From assembly GCF_913057115.1 (NCBI RefSeq), contig NZ_CAJXNN010000038.1:1-32635 (forward strand): 32,635 bases of DNA. The letters are read 5' to 3'. Source of the stretch: an uncultured Roseovarius sp. GTDB taxonomy: Bacteria; Pseudomonadota; Alphaproteobacteria; Rhodobacterales; Rhodobacteraceae. The translations under genes were made by a program, and so were the position numbers. Each line of letters starts with the position of its first letter. Positions within the stretch are counted from its first letter, which is position 1. A model generated the notes under the pieces. That model was not told the origin of the DNA, ran no database searches, and saw only the letters and a list, made by a program, of their open reading frames with translations. Below are positions 7,759-17,900 of the stretch, in pieces.

Positions 7759-9285
7759 TTAATCAATACTTTGCCCTGATTCGCCCGGAGCAGTTAACGA
7801 CAGCTCCGCCGAAAAGCCCTCCGGCAGGTACGACATCCGCCGCTCGATGGTGGCGCGCCGCGACGCATCAGCAACCTGCCCCTGTAACCGGATCACCTCC
7901 GTGTCCACTTCCAAACGGCCTGACTCCAACATCGAAAGCCCAACAAGTCCCGCCCTTGCAGCCCCCCACCATTCCGGGCTGGCCAGCACCTCGGCAAATG
8001 TCAGGTCGCCTGCCTTGACCGCCTGCCCGAAGATCGCCTTCTGCGAAGCCAGACCAAGGTCCCGCGGTACCTTGCCAGAACTCAAAGCCGCTTCGCCATC
8101 ATATTGAATCACAAGGTAAAAAGGCCGCCCGTCATCCAGATAGGTCAGATCGACCCCCACCTCGAAGCCCGCAGGCATCTGCGCCATCGCGGCCTCGACG
8201 CTTTCGCCCGCTTCGGGGTCGCGCACCAAGGCCTGCAAATGCACCTTGCCGGTCGCGACGGATAGCGTGCCTTTCTCGGCCAATGAAAGCGCTCTCGTCC
8301 CGGCCATCACGGCGGCAGAAAATCCTTTTTCGACAGGCAGGTAGGCCACGGAAAGCCCCACATCGCTGACCTCGGCCTCCAAGGCTTGCGCCAAATCCTC
8401 AATCCGCAATTCCTCGGGCAACTTGCCCTTGGCGACCCCAACACCCCCTTCAAGCCGCAGGGTCATCCGGGCCGGTGTGCCATCGTCTTTCAGCGTCAGG
8501 TCAAGCACAAGGTCCACATCTTGCGGCACCCCTTCCAAAGCGGCCAATATCCGCGCCTTTTCATCCGGGCCAAAAGCCTGTCCGGACAAGTGCAATTGCC
8601 CGTCCTGCACGCGCAATTCACCGCGCTCAAAATGCGCGAGACCCTCCAACCCGAAACTCGCCGCAGCCCACCAATCCGGGCTTGCCGAAACCTGCGCCAC
8701 CTCGAGATCACCCTCCAGAACCGGATGATCCAGAAACGCCCCCTGCGTTCGCAAGGACAGGTCACGTGGAATCTTACCCGAGGCCACAGCCTGTTGACCG
8801 TCAAATTCCACCGTTAAATCAAAAGGTTGACCATCATCCATCTGCGTCACGGCAAGGTTGGCGGCGATGCCTCCGGGCATCCCCTCCATAAGGGTCCTGA
8901 CCTCCCGCATCGCCGCGTCCGACCACGCCTCACCACTCAAGGTCAGCGTGCTTCCGGTGATGCTCAATTGGCCGATCCGCAAGCTCTCCAACGCCCGAAT
9001 ACCATTCAACACAGCCTTGTCCCAATCGGCCACGGGCGGCGGCACGGGTGTGGTGACGATTTTCGCGGTGTCGTAGCCCTGTAACACCATGCCCTCGGGC
9101 AATTTCCCGGCCAGGCTGACAGCCCCGCCAATCGTCCGCCGCGCCGACAAACGCAAAGGGCTCCCATCGTCAAGAAGCTCAAGCCGTGTCTCAACCGAGA
9201 AGGTCTCTGGCACCGCCTCCAGCAATCGTTCCGCACGCCCTGCTTCCAATGGCGCCAACGCCGTACCCTCGAATGAAACCTGCAT
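7759..9285 (-). CDS. Envelope repeat protein, 3' part of a gene interrupted by an in-frame stop
   Basis: This 508-residue frame is made of about four tandem units of roughly 116 residues. Each contains a (P/A)DW..A...G...L..G.L core, an L.G beta segment, a LPEG/VPQD-like turn, DDG.P and a (G/S)GK[LI]P..L segment, as in long BON/OmpA-associated periplasmic proteins of Rhodobacterales. No OmpA domain follows; the protein ends within the fourth unit. It has no signal peptide of its own and no good ribosome-binding site before the ATG at 9285. It lies in the same frame as the upstream 9289-9816 piece, separated by TAG plus one codon. Alignment of the units shows that the missing part of unit 1 is exactly the 9289-9816 C-terminus. 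It is therefore probably the back part of one broken or read-through gene. Confidence 0.75.
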   Translation of the reverse strand: MQVSFEGTALAPLEAGRAERLLEAVPETFSVETRLELLDDGSPLRLSARRTIGGAVSLAGKLPEGMVLQGYDTAKIVTTPVPPPVADWDKAVLNGIRALESLRIGQLSITGSTLTLSGEAWSDAAMREVRTLMEGMPGGIAANLAVTQMDDGQPFDLTVEFDGQQAVASGKIPRDLSLRTQGAFLDHPVLEGDLEVAQVSASPDWWAAASFGLEGLAHFERGELRVQDGQLHLSGQAFGPDEKARILAALEGVPQDVDLVLDLTLKDDGTPARMTLRLEGGVGVAKGKLPEELRIEDLAQALEAEVSDVGLSVAYLPVEKGFSAAVMAGTRALSLAEKGTLSVATGKVHLQALVRDPEAGESVEAAMAQMPAGFEVGVDLTYLDDGRPFYLVIQYDGEAALSSGKVPRDLGLASQKAIFGQAVKAGDLTFAEVLASPEWWGAARAGLVGLSMLESGRLEVDTEVIRLQGQVADASRRATIERRMSYLPEGFSAELSLTAPGESGQSID

Positions 9286-9288
9286 TGC

Positions 9289-9816
9289 CTACAGCACCAC
9301 GCGCCCCTGCTCAAGTTGCATTAGCGCCTTGGCCAGCAATTCCGCCGCGTCGGTCCAGTTCAGCGGCGCCCCGGACGCCAATTGAACGTCCTCTAGGTCA
9401 TGGCCCAAAACCTGTTCGAGCCGGGTTCTCGCAGCCTCGGATGGAACAAAACCGCTTGTCGTTATTGTCCCGTCTTTTGCTCGCGACAGCTCGGTTCGAA
9501 ACGGTTCGACCATCTCAAGGATCTCGACATCGGCGTCAACGCTTCCGCGCCCCTCGATTTGGCGCAACTCGTTCAAAAGGCGTGTTTTTTCCGCCTCGCT
9601 ATCCACCAATCCCCTGAGTAACAGATCCCGGCCATCCACGTCGACAGAGACGCTATGCCTGGCCTCCTGAACCACCCTGTCCGAGGCCGCCTGAAGTCCG
9701 GCCTCGACCAATGGATCCTCTTTCTTGAAGTCAAACACCCCAAGCGCGAAAAAGGCGACGATCAGGGCGATCGCACCAAGGAAATCTTCCAATCTTGCAA
9801 AAGGCTTTCTGACCAT
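9289..9816 (-). CDS. Membrane-anchored BON-like protein, 5' part of an interrupted gene
   Basis: This 175-residue frame has one membrane segment at about 13-29 (cytoplasmic N-terminus, MVRKPFARLEDF), then two BON-like alpha/beta modules (about 38-95 and 100-145), then the start of the first long repeat unit (NWTDAAELLAKALMQLEQG). It ends at TAG (9289-9291), in frame with the 508-residue segment that completes that unit. As a separate product it would be a short anchored periplasmic protein lacking the repeat array. It begins 60 bases after the LuxR-type regulator and on the same strand, so co-transcription with that regulator is possible. Confidence 0.75.
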   Translation of the reverse strand: MVRKPFARLEDFLGAIALIVAFFALGVFDFKKEDPLVEAGLQAASDRVVQEARHSVSVDVDGRDLLLRGLVDSEAEKTRLLNELRQIEGRGSVDADVEILEMVEPFRTELSRAKDGTITTSGFVPSEAARTRLEQVLGHDLEDVQLASGAPLNWTDAAELLAKALMQLEQGRVVL

Positions 9817-9876
9817 CTTGCCGCCGGTTATCCCCGCGCTCGCAACGCGATGTCAAACCCTAAACATGCCCTTGTG

Positions 9877-10488
9877 TCAGGTCAGACCCATATCGCGACC
9901 CAACATCGCGGCATGGGTGCGATTGCGGGCTCCTAGCTTGCGCGACAAGGTCTTGACGTGAAGTTTTACAGTGACTTCCTGAATATTCAAATCGCGGGCG
10001 ATTTCCTTGTTGGATTTGCCTTCCGCCACGCCGCGTATCACGTCCTGCTCGCGCGGTGTCAAAACGACCCGATCAGCCGCCGGCTTAATTCCCGAAAGAA
10101 ACTCCGCCGGCAAATAGGTTTCCCCCAGCAACATTTGACGAACAGCCGCCAAAAGCGACATCGGGTCGAGTGTCTTGGGCAAGAAGCCTGCTGCCCCTGC
10201 ACGCAAGGCCCGCCGCGCCACATCGGGCGGTGCCGTTCCCGAGATAATCGCCACAGGGCAGGCCAAGACTTCACGCATTCGGGTCAGGCCACCCAAAGCG
10301 TCCATCCCGGGCATCGAAAAATCCAGTAAAACAAGGTCAATCCGTTGCGCGCTTTGGGCCTTGTCCAGAGCATCTTCCAAGGAAGACGCAACAAGCACCT
10401 CATAGCCACCCTGTTGCCTAAGGTACACCGCGATGGTTTCACGAACCAAGTCGTGATCATCGGCGATTAGCAAGCGTTTCGTTTCCAT
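9877..10488 (-). CDS. LuxR/NarL-family response regulator
   Basis: This 203-residue cytoplasmic DNA-binding regulator has an N-terminal receiver domain with acidic pair D10/D11, phospho-acceptor D56 (LVLLDFSMPG), S83 (IISGTA) and K105 (LPKT), so phosphorylation is expected. The C-terminal GerE/LuxR helix-turn-helix runs about 141-197 (LTPREQDVIRGVAEGKSNKEIA, TVKLHVKTLSRKLGA; two separate segments). I chose the ATG at 10488, which places the receiver at the very N-terminus; the frame is open for 18 codons more. It is divergent from the sulfite-oxidase-fold protein and hybrid kinase at 10667-13780, which is the likely cognate phosphodonor through its Hpt domain. Confidence 0.92.
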   Translation of the reverse strand: METKRLLIADDHDLVRETIAVYLRQQGGYEVLVASSLEDALDKAQSAQRIDLVLLDFSMPGMDALGGLTRMREVLACPVAIISGTAPPDVARRALRAGAAGFLPKTLDPMSLLAAVRQMLLGETYLPAEFLSGIKPAADRVVLTPREQDVIRGVAEGKSNKEIARDLNIQEVTVKLHVKTLSRKLGARNRTHAAMLGRDMGLT

Positions 10489-10575
10489 TATACAGCGTCC
10501 GGCGCTCCTGAATCCCCAGCCAAAAAGCCGCCCTAACGCCAATTCAATGGCGTATACTTCAGAACGAAACTACAT

Positions 10576-10603
10576 TTGACCTATGCATTTGAATAGGGAT
10601 AGC
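10576..10603 (+). promoter_or_regulatory. Possible sigma70-type promoter of the sensory operon
   Basis: TTGACC (10576-10581), a 16-base spacer and GATAGC form a reasonable -35 with a weak -10. It lies about 63 bases upstream of the ATG at 10667, inside the 178-base divergent region between the response regulator and the kinase genes. Confidence 0.35.
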
Positions 10604-10666
10604 ACCGATTGATGAAAAAAAGCATACTCAAAAACGCAATTCTCGGGTTTGGGAAGGTTTGCTAAT

Positions 10667-11176
10667 ATGTTGACGCGTCGTTTTTTCTTGAACGTTTTGA
10701 TGGCGACTTGGACGGTTACCTTTGCTTCGATGAAAGTTCTGTATGCTGACCCCTCAGACGTTCTTTTGACACTTGTTCAGCCGCAACCTGAGAATGACAG
10801 CGTGATTCAATCCGGGATCACCAGACAATCCCTGTTGGACCTACCGCAAGCCAGCTTTGAAACCACAACGATCTGGACAAGAGGTGTGCAAGAGTTCGAA
10901 GGTGTTTGGCTGTACGATTTTCTGCAGTCTTTCAAAGTGACGGACGGTACGCTCGAACTTGAAGCGATCAATGATTATTTCGTCGAGATCCCTCTAAACG
11001 AGATTGAAAAAGGCCAAGCGCTTCTGGCTCACACCCGCAATGGCAAGCCGATGAGCGCGCGTGAAAAAGGGCCGGTCTGGCTGGTTTACAATTACGATTC
11101 CGATCCAGCGTTTCGAACGGAAACGGTCTATTCACGAAGTGTCTGGCAACTGGACCGCATCACGGTTTCGCGCTAG
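10667..11176 (+). CDS. Exported sulfite-oxidase-fold (molybdopterin-domain-like) protein lacking cysteine
   Basis: This 169-residue protein begins at an ATG with GGGAAGG 9 bases before it; an upstream in-frame TTG has no such site. The N-terminus TRRFFLN followed by a hydrophobic stretch fits a twin-arginine signal. The mature part matches the small 'molybdopterin-dependent oxidoreductase' family of the SUOX fold: TIWTRGVQEFEGVWLYDFL (about 67-85), then INDYFVEIP and REKGPVWLVYNYD, ending SVWQLDRITV. Sulfite oxidases hold molybdenum with a Cys, but this protein contains no Cys at all, so cofactor catalysis is unlikely. It sits 36 bases before a membrane hybrid kinase. I infer a periplasmic sensing partner of that kinase. 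Confidence 0.8.
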   Translation: MLTRRFFLNVLMATWTVTFASMKVLYADPSDVLLTLVQPQPENDSVIQSGITRQSLLDLPQASFETTTIWTRGVQEFEGVWLYDFLQSFKVTDGTLELEAINDYFVEIPLNEIEKGQALLAHTRNGKPMSAREKGPVWLVYNYDSDPAFRTETVYSRSVWQLDRITVSR

Positions 11177-11212
11177 CACAGGTTATCGCAATCCCCATGA
11201 GGGCAGATACCG

Positions 11213-13780
11213 ATGCCCATTGGCAAATTGATCCGACCTATGTTTCGGCGCAGGCCTCAACTGATCCTTTTCAGTGGGCTTGCATCGGTATGCCTCATCG
11301 CCGCGATTTATATGGCAACGCAAGTTTTTCTAAAACTCGGTGAATTTGGCTCCACAGCGACGGACAATATGCAATGGACTATGGCCCAGCTTGAGGTCGA
11401 GCAGGTCAAGGCAATAAACGCGCTTGAGCGTCTTGATCCAGATGATCCGACAACGGGACAAGAGGCGCGCCGTAGGTTCAACGCGCTCTTCAGCCGCGTC
11501 GTCACGCTCAGGGAAGGGCGTGAGTATGCCGAGGCCCTGGCCGGTTCTGACGCTGCGGTACAGCTTGAGCGCATCTATGACACGCTGATCGGGGTCCTGC
11601 CGGTGTTTGATGGCGACCGCAGTCCTTTGGTCGCCTCAGGTCCCATGCTTGTCACCGCGTTGGAAGGGCTCACATCACCGATACGCCAGCTTGCAAGTGC
11701 CGGTCTCTCCATTGACGCCCGCCAATCCGATGCCGAGCGCAGCGAGCTATCCAACCAACTTATCCGGCTTACCTTGCTGGTCATCGTCATGGTCGTCGCC
11801 ATGCTGTCAATGCTGATCCTGCTGTGGCGGCTTTTTCGGGTCTACCGGCGCAGGGCGCTTGAAAACCGCATCACGCTCAACCGGTTGTCGACCATTCTGA
11901 ATACGTCGCAAGACGCGGTTTTGGTCGTACATCCCTGCGGTGAGATCCTGGATATGAATGCCGCGGCTCAACGCATGTTCGGCCTTGACGAGAACACCCC
12001 CCGACAGCGCGACAATGTCGGCCAATTGCTTTTGCGCCAATCAGAAGATGGTACATTGGCCCCCCTGCCCGGTCCGCGCTTGGTACAGTCCTGCGCGGAT
12101 GGTCCGAACCGCTGTGCCAACCTCATTGCGCGTGGTCCAGACGGTCACCAATTCCCGGTGGAGCTGTCGGCGGACATGGCGGTACGGTCAGGCGACAGAG
12201 TCTGCGTTTGCTTCATCCGGGATATCTCACGCCGCATCGCCGCCGATGCCGAGATGCAGGTCGCACGAGACAACGCGCTTGCCGGTGAACGCGCAAAGGC
12301 CCGTTTTCTGGCGATAATCAGTCACGAGATGCGCACCCCCCTGCATGGCATACTTGGCACACTGGACCTTCTGGATGAAACACGGCTGACGAAGGAACAG
12401 CGCCGCTATGCCCAGATCATGCATGGTTCGGGTCAGCAGCTTTTGAATCAGATCAACGATGCACTTGAAATCACGCAGGCCGACGGCGGCACACTTCGGT
12501 TGCGCGAAGCGGTCTTTGATCTCGACTCCCTCTTGGCGGATTTGGTCGAAGCTCAAAACGCGAACGCCCAAGCCCGCAATACCAAACTTGCCCTTTTGTC
12601 CCCGGTGCAAGGGTTCGGTCATGTGCTCGGTGATGAAGGCCGTGTTCAGCAGGTCTTGGTCAACCTGGTCGCCAATGCGGTCAAATTCACGGAGAACGGC
12701 TCCATCACACTTGAAGCAACGCGTCATAATGGCGTCGAGCAGGATCTCGACCTTGTCGAATTTCAGATCAGCGATACCGGTATTGGCATCGCCGAGGAAG
12801 ACCTGCCCTACATTTTCGAAGATTACGTCAGGCTTGGCGGTGCCTCCGCCGGATGGATCGAAGGGACCGGGCTGGGGCTTGGGATAGCACGCCAGTTGGT
12901 GACGCTCATGGGCGGGCAGATCGGTGTGGAAAGCGTCGAGGGTGAAGGCAGCCTGTTCTGGGTTCGCCTGCCGTTACCCAAAGCCCAGGCCAAGACACAG
13001 CCGGCAGTTGCCGAGATTCCGTCCCACGATTCCACCCCCTCCTCGGTTCTGATTGCCGAGGATAACGTCTCCAACCGCTATGTCCTGTCCCAAATGCTTG
13101 AAAAGGACGGACATCATGTGCATGCCGCCGCAGACGGCAACGAAGCGGTTGCGATGGCCAATACCGAAGCCTTCGATCTGATTTTGATGGATATTTCCAT
13201 GCCCGGCCTGGGCGGCGTTGAAGCCGCACGCGCGATTACCCAAGGAAGCGGCCCGTCGCGAAATGCTCGGCTGATCTTCTTGACGGCGCATATCAATCTT
13301 GACCCAGACGAGCAGCTGCGCGCCTCTGGCGCCGAAGGTATACTGACCAAACCGCTGCCAAGGGCAGAACTACGCGCCATACTCGCCGGCAAACGCCCCA
13401 CCAGGGACTTGACCGAGGAAAACAGCGCAACCGAGTGTCCCATCTTGGACATTGATGTTTTGGATCAATTGAACGAGATGCTCTCGTCAAATCGCATGGC
13501 GAAAACGCTTCGTGATTTTCAGCAAGAGGCCGATACCCTGATCAGGGAAGCGCCTCATCTTCTGGGCAGCGCGACGTCCGGCGCTCTTGCAGAGCGGTTG
13601 CACAGACTTGCGGGCTCGGCCGCCGTGTTGGGTGCAAGCGCCATGCAAATGAGTTTGGGCCGTGCAGAAAACGCCTGTCTTTTAGGCCGCCCAAAGGACG
13701 TGAAACGGCATCTTGCAGAGCTGCAAGAGGTTTGGCAGGCCACTCAGGAAGGTCTTGCAACCTACAACAATGCGGCATGA
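11213..13780 (+). CDS. Hybrid sensor histidine kinase (PAS-HisKA-HATPase-REC-Hpt)
   Basis: This 855-residue inner-membrane kinase has TM1 at about 17-39, a helical periplasmic sensor region (40-184), TM2 at 185-205, and a PAS domain at about 225-345. The HisKA domain carries H371 (FLAIISHEMRTPLHGILG). The ATPase domain has N-box NLVANAVKF, G1 DTGIGI and G2 GTGLGLGIA. A receiver domain at about 611-725 has phospho-acceptor D660 (LILMDISMPG) and K713. A C-terminal Hpt domain carries H797 (RLHRLAGSAAVLGA). All catalytic residues are present, so a full His-Asp-His relay is expected, most simply ending at D56 of the divergent LuxR regulator. The SUOX-fold gene just upstream probably supplies the periplasmic ligand sensor. 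Confidence 0.95.
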   Translation: MPIGKLIRPMFRRRPQLILFSGLASVCLIAAIYMATQVFLKLGEFGSTATDNMQWTMAQLEVEQVKAINALERLDPDDPTTGQEARRRFNALFSRVVTLREGREYAEALAGSDAAVQLERIYDTLIGVLPVFDGDRSPLVASGPMLVTALEGLTSPIRQLASAGLSIDARQSDAERSELSNQLIRLTLLVIVMVVAMLSMLILLWRLFRVYRRRALENRITLNRLSTILNTSQDAVLVVHPCGEILDMNAAAQRMFGLDENTPRQRDNVGQLLLRQSEDGTLAPLPGPRLVQSCADGPNRCANLIARGPDGHQFPVELSADMAVRSGDRVCVCFIRDISRRIAADAEMQVARDNALAGERAKARFLAIISHEMRTPLHGILGTLDLLDETRLTKEQRRYAQIMHGSGQQLLNQINDALEITQADGGTLRLREAVFDLDSLLADLVEAQNANAQARNTKLALLSPVQGFGHVLGDEGRVQQVLVNLVANAVKFTENGSITLEATRHNGVEQDLDLVEFQISDTGIGIAEEDLPYIFEDYVRLGGASAGWIEGTGLGLGIARQLVTLMGGQIGVESVEGEGSLFWVRLPLPKAQAKTQPAVAEIPSHDSTPSSVLIAEDNVSNRYVLSQMLEKDGHHVHAAADGNEAVAMANTEAFDLILMDISMPGLGGVEAARAITQGSGPSRNARLIFLTAHINLDPDEQLRASGAEGILTKPLPRAELRAILAGKRPTRDLTEENSATECPILDIDVLDQLNEMLSSNRMAKTLRDFQQEADTLIREAPHLLGSATSGALAERLHRLAGSAAVLGASAMQMSLGRAENACLLGRPKDVKRHLAELQEVWQATQEGLATYNNAA

Positions 13781-13872
13781 CCGGTCCATAAGTGATTGCC
13801 AATTCGGCGTGCAACATTACCATCATTTCCGCAGGTCTCGATTGCCTGTCCCGGTTTTAGGAGTAATCCTGC

Positions 13873-14973
13873 GTGCCTGTCTGGAAACAGCTTTTGATTT
13901 TGTGCTTGGCGGCGGCGCTCGGCTATGGTGCCTACGAGGGCTATACCCGCCATATCGCCGAAGATGAAAAGGCTCCGGATGCCCCCTCGCGCGGGGGCCG
14001 GGCCGCAACCGTTGAAGTGGCGATAGTCGAGACACGAACCTTGCGCGAAACAGTCGAGGCTGTCGGAACGACCCGCGCCAAGCAATCCGTCGATATCGTT
14101 CCCGAAACGGATGGGCGCGTTGTCGAACTGGCAATACGCCCCGGCATGCGGGTCGAAAAGGGGGCTGTTCTGGTCCGGCTTGACGATACTATCGCCCGCG
14201 CCGACGTCGCCGAGGCTGAAGCGCGCCTGACAGAACGCGAGCAAGCCCTCGCGCGAATCACGCAATTGCGCCGTACCAATGCCGTTGCCGAGGCCACTCT
14301 CGAGGAAGCAACCGCAAGGCTGGCCGAAGCCCGGGCACAGCTCAATCGCGCCAGGCAACGCTTGGTGGAAAGAACCATTCTGGCACCATTCGGTGGCGTC
14401 GTCGGATTGGCGGAAATCGACGAAGGAGCAAGGGTCAGCGCAGGTACTCTGATCACCCGGCTGGATGATTTGTCAGAGGTCGAAGTTGAGTTTGCCTTGC
14501 CGGAAACGCTTTTCGCCGAAATCAAAACCGGTCAAAGGGTCATGGCGCGCAGCGCGGCCTTTCCGGACCAAACCTTCACGGGCCGGGTAGACGCAGTCGA
14601 CAGCCGAATAGATCCGGTCAGCCGCTCTTTCCGCGCCCGCGCCGTGATTCCCAACCCCGACGGCACTTTGCCCTCGGGCATGTTCATGTCCCTGGACTTG
14701 ACGATTTCCGAAGCCGAAAGGCTGGTCGTTCCCGAAGAGGCGATCATTTTCCAGGCCGCCGAGACTTATGTTTTTGCGGTCAACGATGGCACCGCAAACC
14801 GCTTGATCGTTGAAACAGGTGCGCGGCGGGATGGAATGGTGGCCGTCTTGGAAGGGCTCGCCCCCGGAACGCAGGTCGTCGTGCGCGGCTTGCATCGCGT
14901 CCGCGATGGTGGCGCCGTGCAACTTCTGAACAACGACGCCGGTGCAGACGATCAAGACGGGCAAGGATCGTGA
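13873..14973 (+). CDS. RND efflux periplasmic adaptor (membrane fusion protein)
   Basis: This 366-residue protein starts at a GTG with AGGAG 9 bases upstream (13859-13863). It has an N-terminal membrane anchor or signal segment (about 7-20, no lipobox), a split biotinyl-lipoyl domain (VPETDGRVVELAIRPGMRVE and LAPFGGVVGLAEIDEGARV), a short alpha-helical hairpin rich in Ala/Glu/Arg, a beta-barrel domain (FTGRVDAVDSRIDPVSRSF) and a membrane-proximal domain. It is an AcrA/MexE-type adaptor joining an inner-membrane pump to an outer-membrane channel. The stop overlaps the GTG of the pump gene (GTGA), so the two are translationally coupled. No outer-membrane TolC-type gene is adjacent, so a channel encoded elsewhere is needed. 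The substrate is unknown. Confidence 0.94.
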   Translation: MPVWKQLLILCLAAALGYGAYEGYTRHIAEDEKAPDAPSRGGRAATVEVAIVETRTLRETVEAVGTTRAKQSVDIVPETDGRVVELAIRPGMRVEKGAVLVRLDDTIARADVAEAEARLTEREQALARITQLRRTNAVAEATLEEATARLAEARAQLNRARQRLVERTILAPFGGVVGLAEIDEGARVSAGTLITRLDDLSEVEVEFALPETLFAEIKTGQRVMARSAAFPDQTFTGRVDAVDSRIDPVSRSFRARAVIPNPDGTLPSGMFMSLDLTISEAERLVVPEEAIIFQAAETYVFAVNDGTANRLIVETGARRDGMVAVLEGLAPGTQVVVRGLHRVRDGGAVQLLNNDAGADDQDGQGS

Positions 14974-17900
14974 CGCTGTCTGATATATCGGTACGCCGCC
15001 CGGTTCTGGCCGCCGTGGCCAGTCTGCTGTTGATCGTTTTCGGTGTTGCCGCCTTGCGCGATATTCCCGTCCGGGAATTACCCGACGTGGACAATGCGGT
15101 CGTCACGGTCACAACCAACTATCGCGGCGCTGCCCCTGAGGTGATCGACACCGACATAACCGAAACTGTCGAAGGGGCCGTGGCCTCGATCTCGGGCATC
15201 CGATCCATCAGTTCCGAAAGCCGTCAGGGCCGCTCGCGCGTGACGATTGAATTCGAAGCCGGACAGGATATCGACGTCGCGGCAAATGATGTCCGGGATG
15301 CCGTTGGCCGTGTCCGCGACGACCTTCCCCAAGAGGCCGAGGCCCCGGAGGTCGAGAAAAGCGACGCCGATTCCGACCCGGTCATGCGTCTGGCCGTCAC
15401 ATCCGACCGAATGACCACGGCAGAAATCACCGATTACATCGACCGTTTCGTCGTGGACCGTCTCGCAACGCTTGATGGCGTGGCCAACCTGCGCATTTAC
15501 GGCGACAGGGCTTTTGCCGTGCGTATCTGGTTGGACCGCCGGGCCTTGGCCGCCCGGAAGCTGACGGTTTCGGATGTCGAATCCGCCCTTCTGCGCAACA
15601 ATGTTGAATTGCCCGCCGGCGAGGTACGGTCGCAAGATCGGCAACTTTCCGTTCGCCTGAACAGTCGCCTGCAAAGCGTCGACGATTTCAGGGGCGTCGT
15701 GCTCGACCGAATTGCCGGGTATCCCGTGCGACTTGGCGATGTGGCACGGGTCGAACCCGGGGTGGCCGATGATTCAACCATTGCGCGCAGCGACGGGCGC
15801 GATGCCATCGGCATCGCCGTGCAGCGCCAAAGCCAATCCAACACCCTGCAAATCTCCAATGCAGTCCGTGCAGAGATAGACCGCCTCAGACCCACCTTGC
15901 CGCAAGGCATGGAGATTATCGTCGGCTCGGATGACGCGCTCTTTGTCGGCGCCTCAATCCGGGAAGTGGTCCAAGCCCTCGCCATTTCGTTGGTCCTGGT
16001 GGTATTGGTGATCCTGATTTTCCTGCGCTCCCTGCGCGCAACGCTGATCCCGGCCATCACGATCCCTGTCTCCTTGGTGGGGGCTTTCGTCTTGATCGGG
16101 GTCTGGGGGTTCTCCCTCAACACTCTGACGCTTCTTGCGCTGCTTCTGGCCATCGGATTGGTCGTCGACGATGCCATCGTCGTTCTGGAGAACATCCAAA
16201 GGCGGATCGAAAACGGTGAAACACCGCTTGTCGCCGCCCTCAAAGGCGCGCGCCAAGTGACCTTCGCGGTTCTGGCGACATCCATCACCCTGATCGCTGT
16301 TTTCGTGCCCTTGTCGTTCATGCCGGGCCAGGTCGGGAGGCTTTTCATCGAATTCGGCTGGGTGATGGCGGGCACGGTGGCCATCTCGACCTTCGTGGCT
16401 CTTACGGCCTGCCCGGCGCTTGCCTCCAAGGTTTTGCGCAAGGGCACCGCCCCCGCCCCGCAAGACAGCAGCGCCCCGCGTGGATTTGTGCAGAAGACTT
16501 ATGCCGCTTTGTTGAGAGGGGCCTTGCGCATGCCGCTTGTCGTATTGGCCTTTGCGCTTACGGTCACAGGCGGGGCTGCCTTGTTCTACGCTGATCTCCC
16601 CCGCGAGCTTGCCCCGCGTGAAGATCGCGGGGTCGGCTTCGTGCCGCTGACAGCCCCCCAAGGCAGCACGGTGGAATACTCCGACCAAGCGGCCCGACAA
16701 GTCGAAGGTATCCTACAGCCCATGCGCGACGAAGGGATCATCGAGACGGTCTTTACCTTCACCGGCTGGGGCAATCGCGCTTGGCGATCCTTTGTGGTTT
16801 TCCGCCTCGCCCCGTGGGACGAGCGCGAGGTACCAATCAGCGACGTGGTACGCCGGATCGCCCCGCAAATGGGGCAGGTTACCATCGCACGGGGTTTCCC
16901 AGTCACGCCCGCCGGTCTTGGACTTCGCGGCAACTCAACGCCTGTGCGCGTCGTCGTGGGCGGACCTGACTTCGACAGCGTCAAAGACTGGGCCACGGCG
17001 CTTCTGGAGCGCGCCGAAACCATTGATGGTGTGGTCAACCCCGAGATCAACTTCGAACAGAACCTGCCACAAATCGACGTGAGCATTGACCGTGAACGCG
17101 CAGACGACCTTGGTATTTCCGCCGATGTGATCGCCAACACGCTTCAGACGATGCTGGCCTCTCGACAAGTAACCACCTTCGTCAGCCGCGGCCGCGAATA
17201 CCCCGTTTTCGCTCAGGCCGAAGCGGGCGACCGCCGGACGCCATCGGATATCGACAACATCTTTATCCGCGCAGGCGACGGCGAAAGCCTCGTCCCGCTC
17301 GGCGCTCTCGTGACGGTTGAGGAAAACGCCGCCGCACCGTCGCTCCGCCGGTTTGACAGGTTGCCCTCCATCCAACTTTCGGCCGCCCTTGCGCCGGGGG
17401 CCGATCTCGGCACGGTTCTGGGCCAACTCGAACAGGCGGCCGCCGATATTCTCCCGGCCGAGGCAAACCTTGGTTACGAAGGGCAGTCTCGCACGTTCAA
17501 AGATACTGCTTCAGGGGCCAATCTGGTTTTTGCGCTGTCGCTCTTGATCGTCTTTCTCGTGCTTGCGGCGCAGTTCGAGAGTTTCATCCACCCGATCACC
17601 ATCCTGCTGACCGTTCCTGTCGGTGTCGCAGGGGCGATTTATGCCATGGCCCTCGGGGGATTGTCGCTGAATGTCTACAGTCAAATCGGCATTATCCTGT
17701 TGATCGGGTTGGTCGCGAAAAACGGCATTTTGATCGTGGAGTTCGCCAATCAACTGCGTGATGAGGGAAAACCCATCCGCGAGGCGGTCATCACTGCGGC
17801 GACATTGCGCCTGCGTCCAATCCTGATGACCGTCCTGTCCACCGTTCTGGGCGCCCTGCCCCTCGTTCTGGCCACGGGTGCCGGCGCGGAAAGCCGAAAC

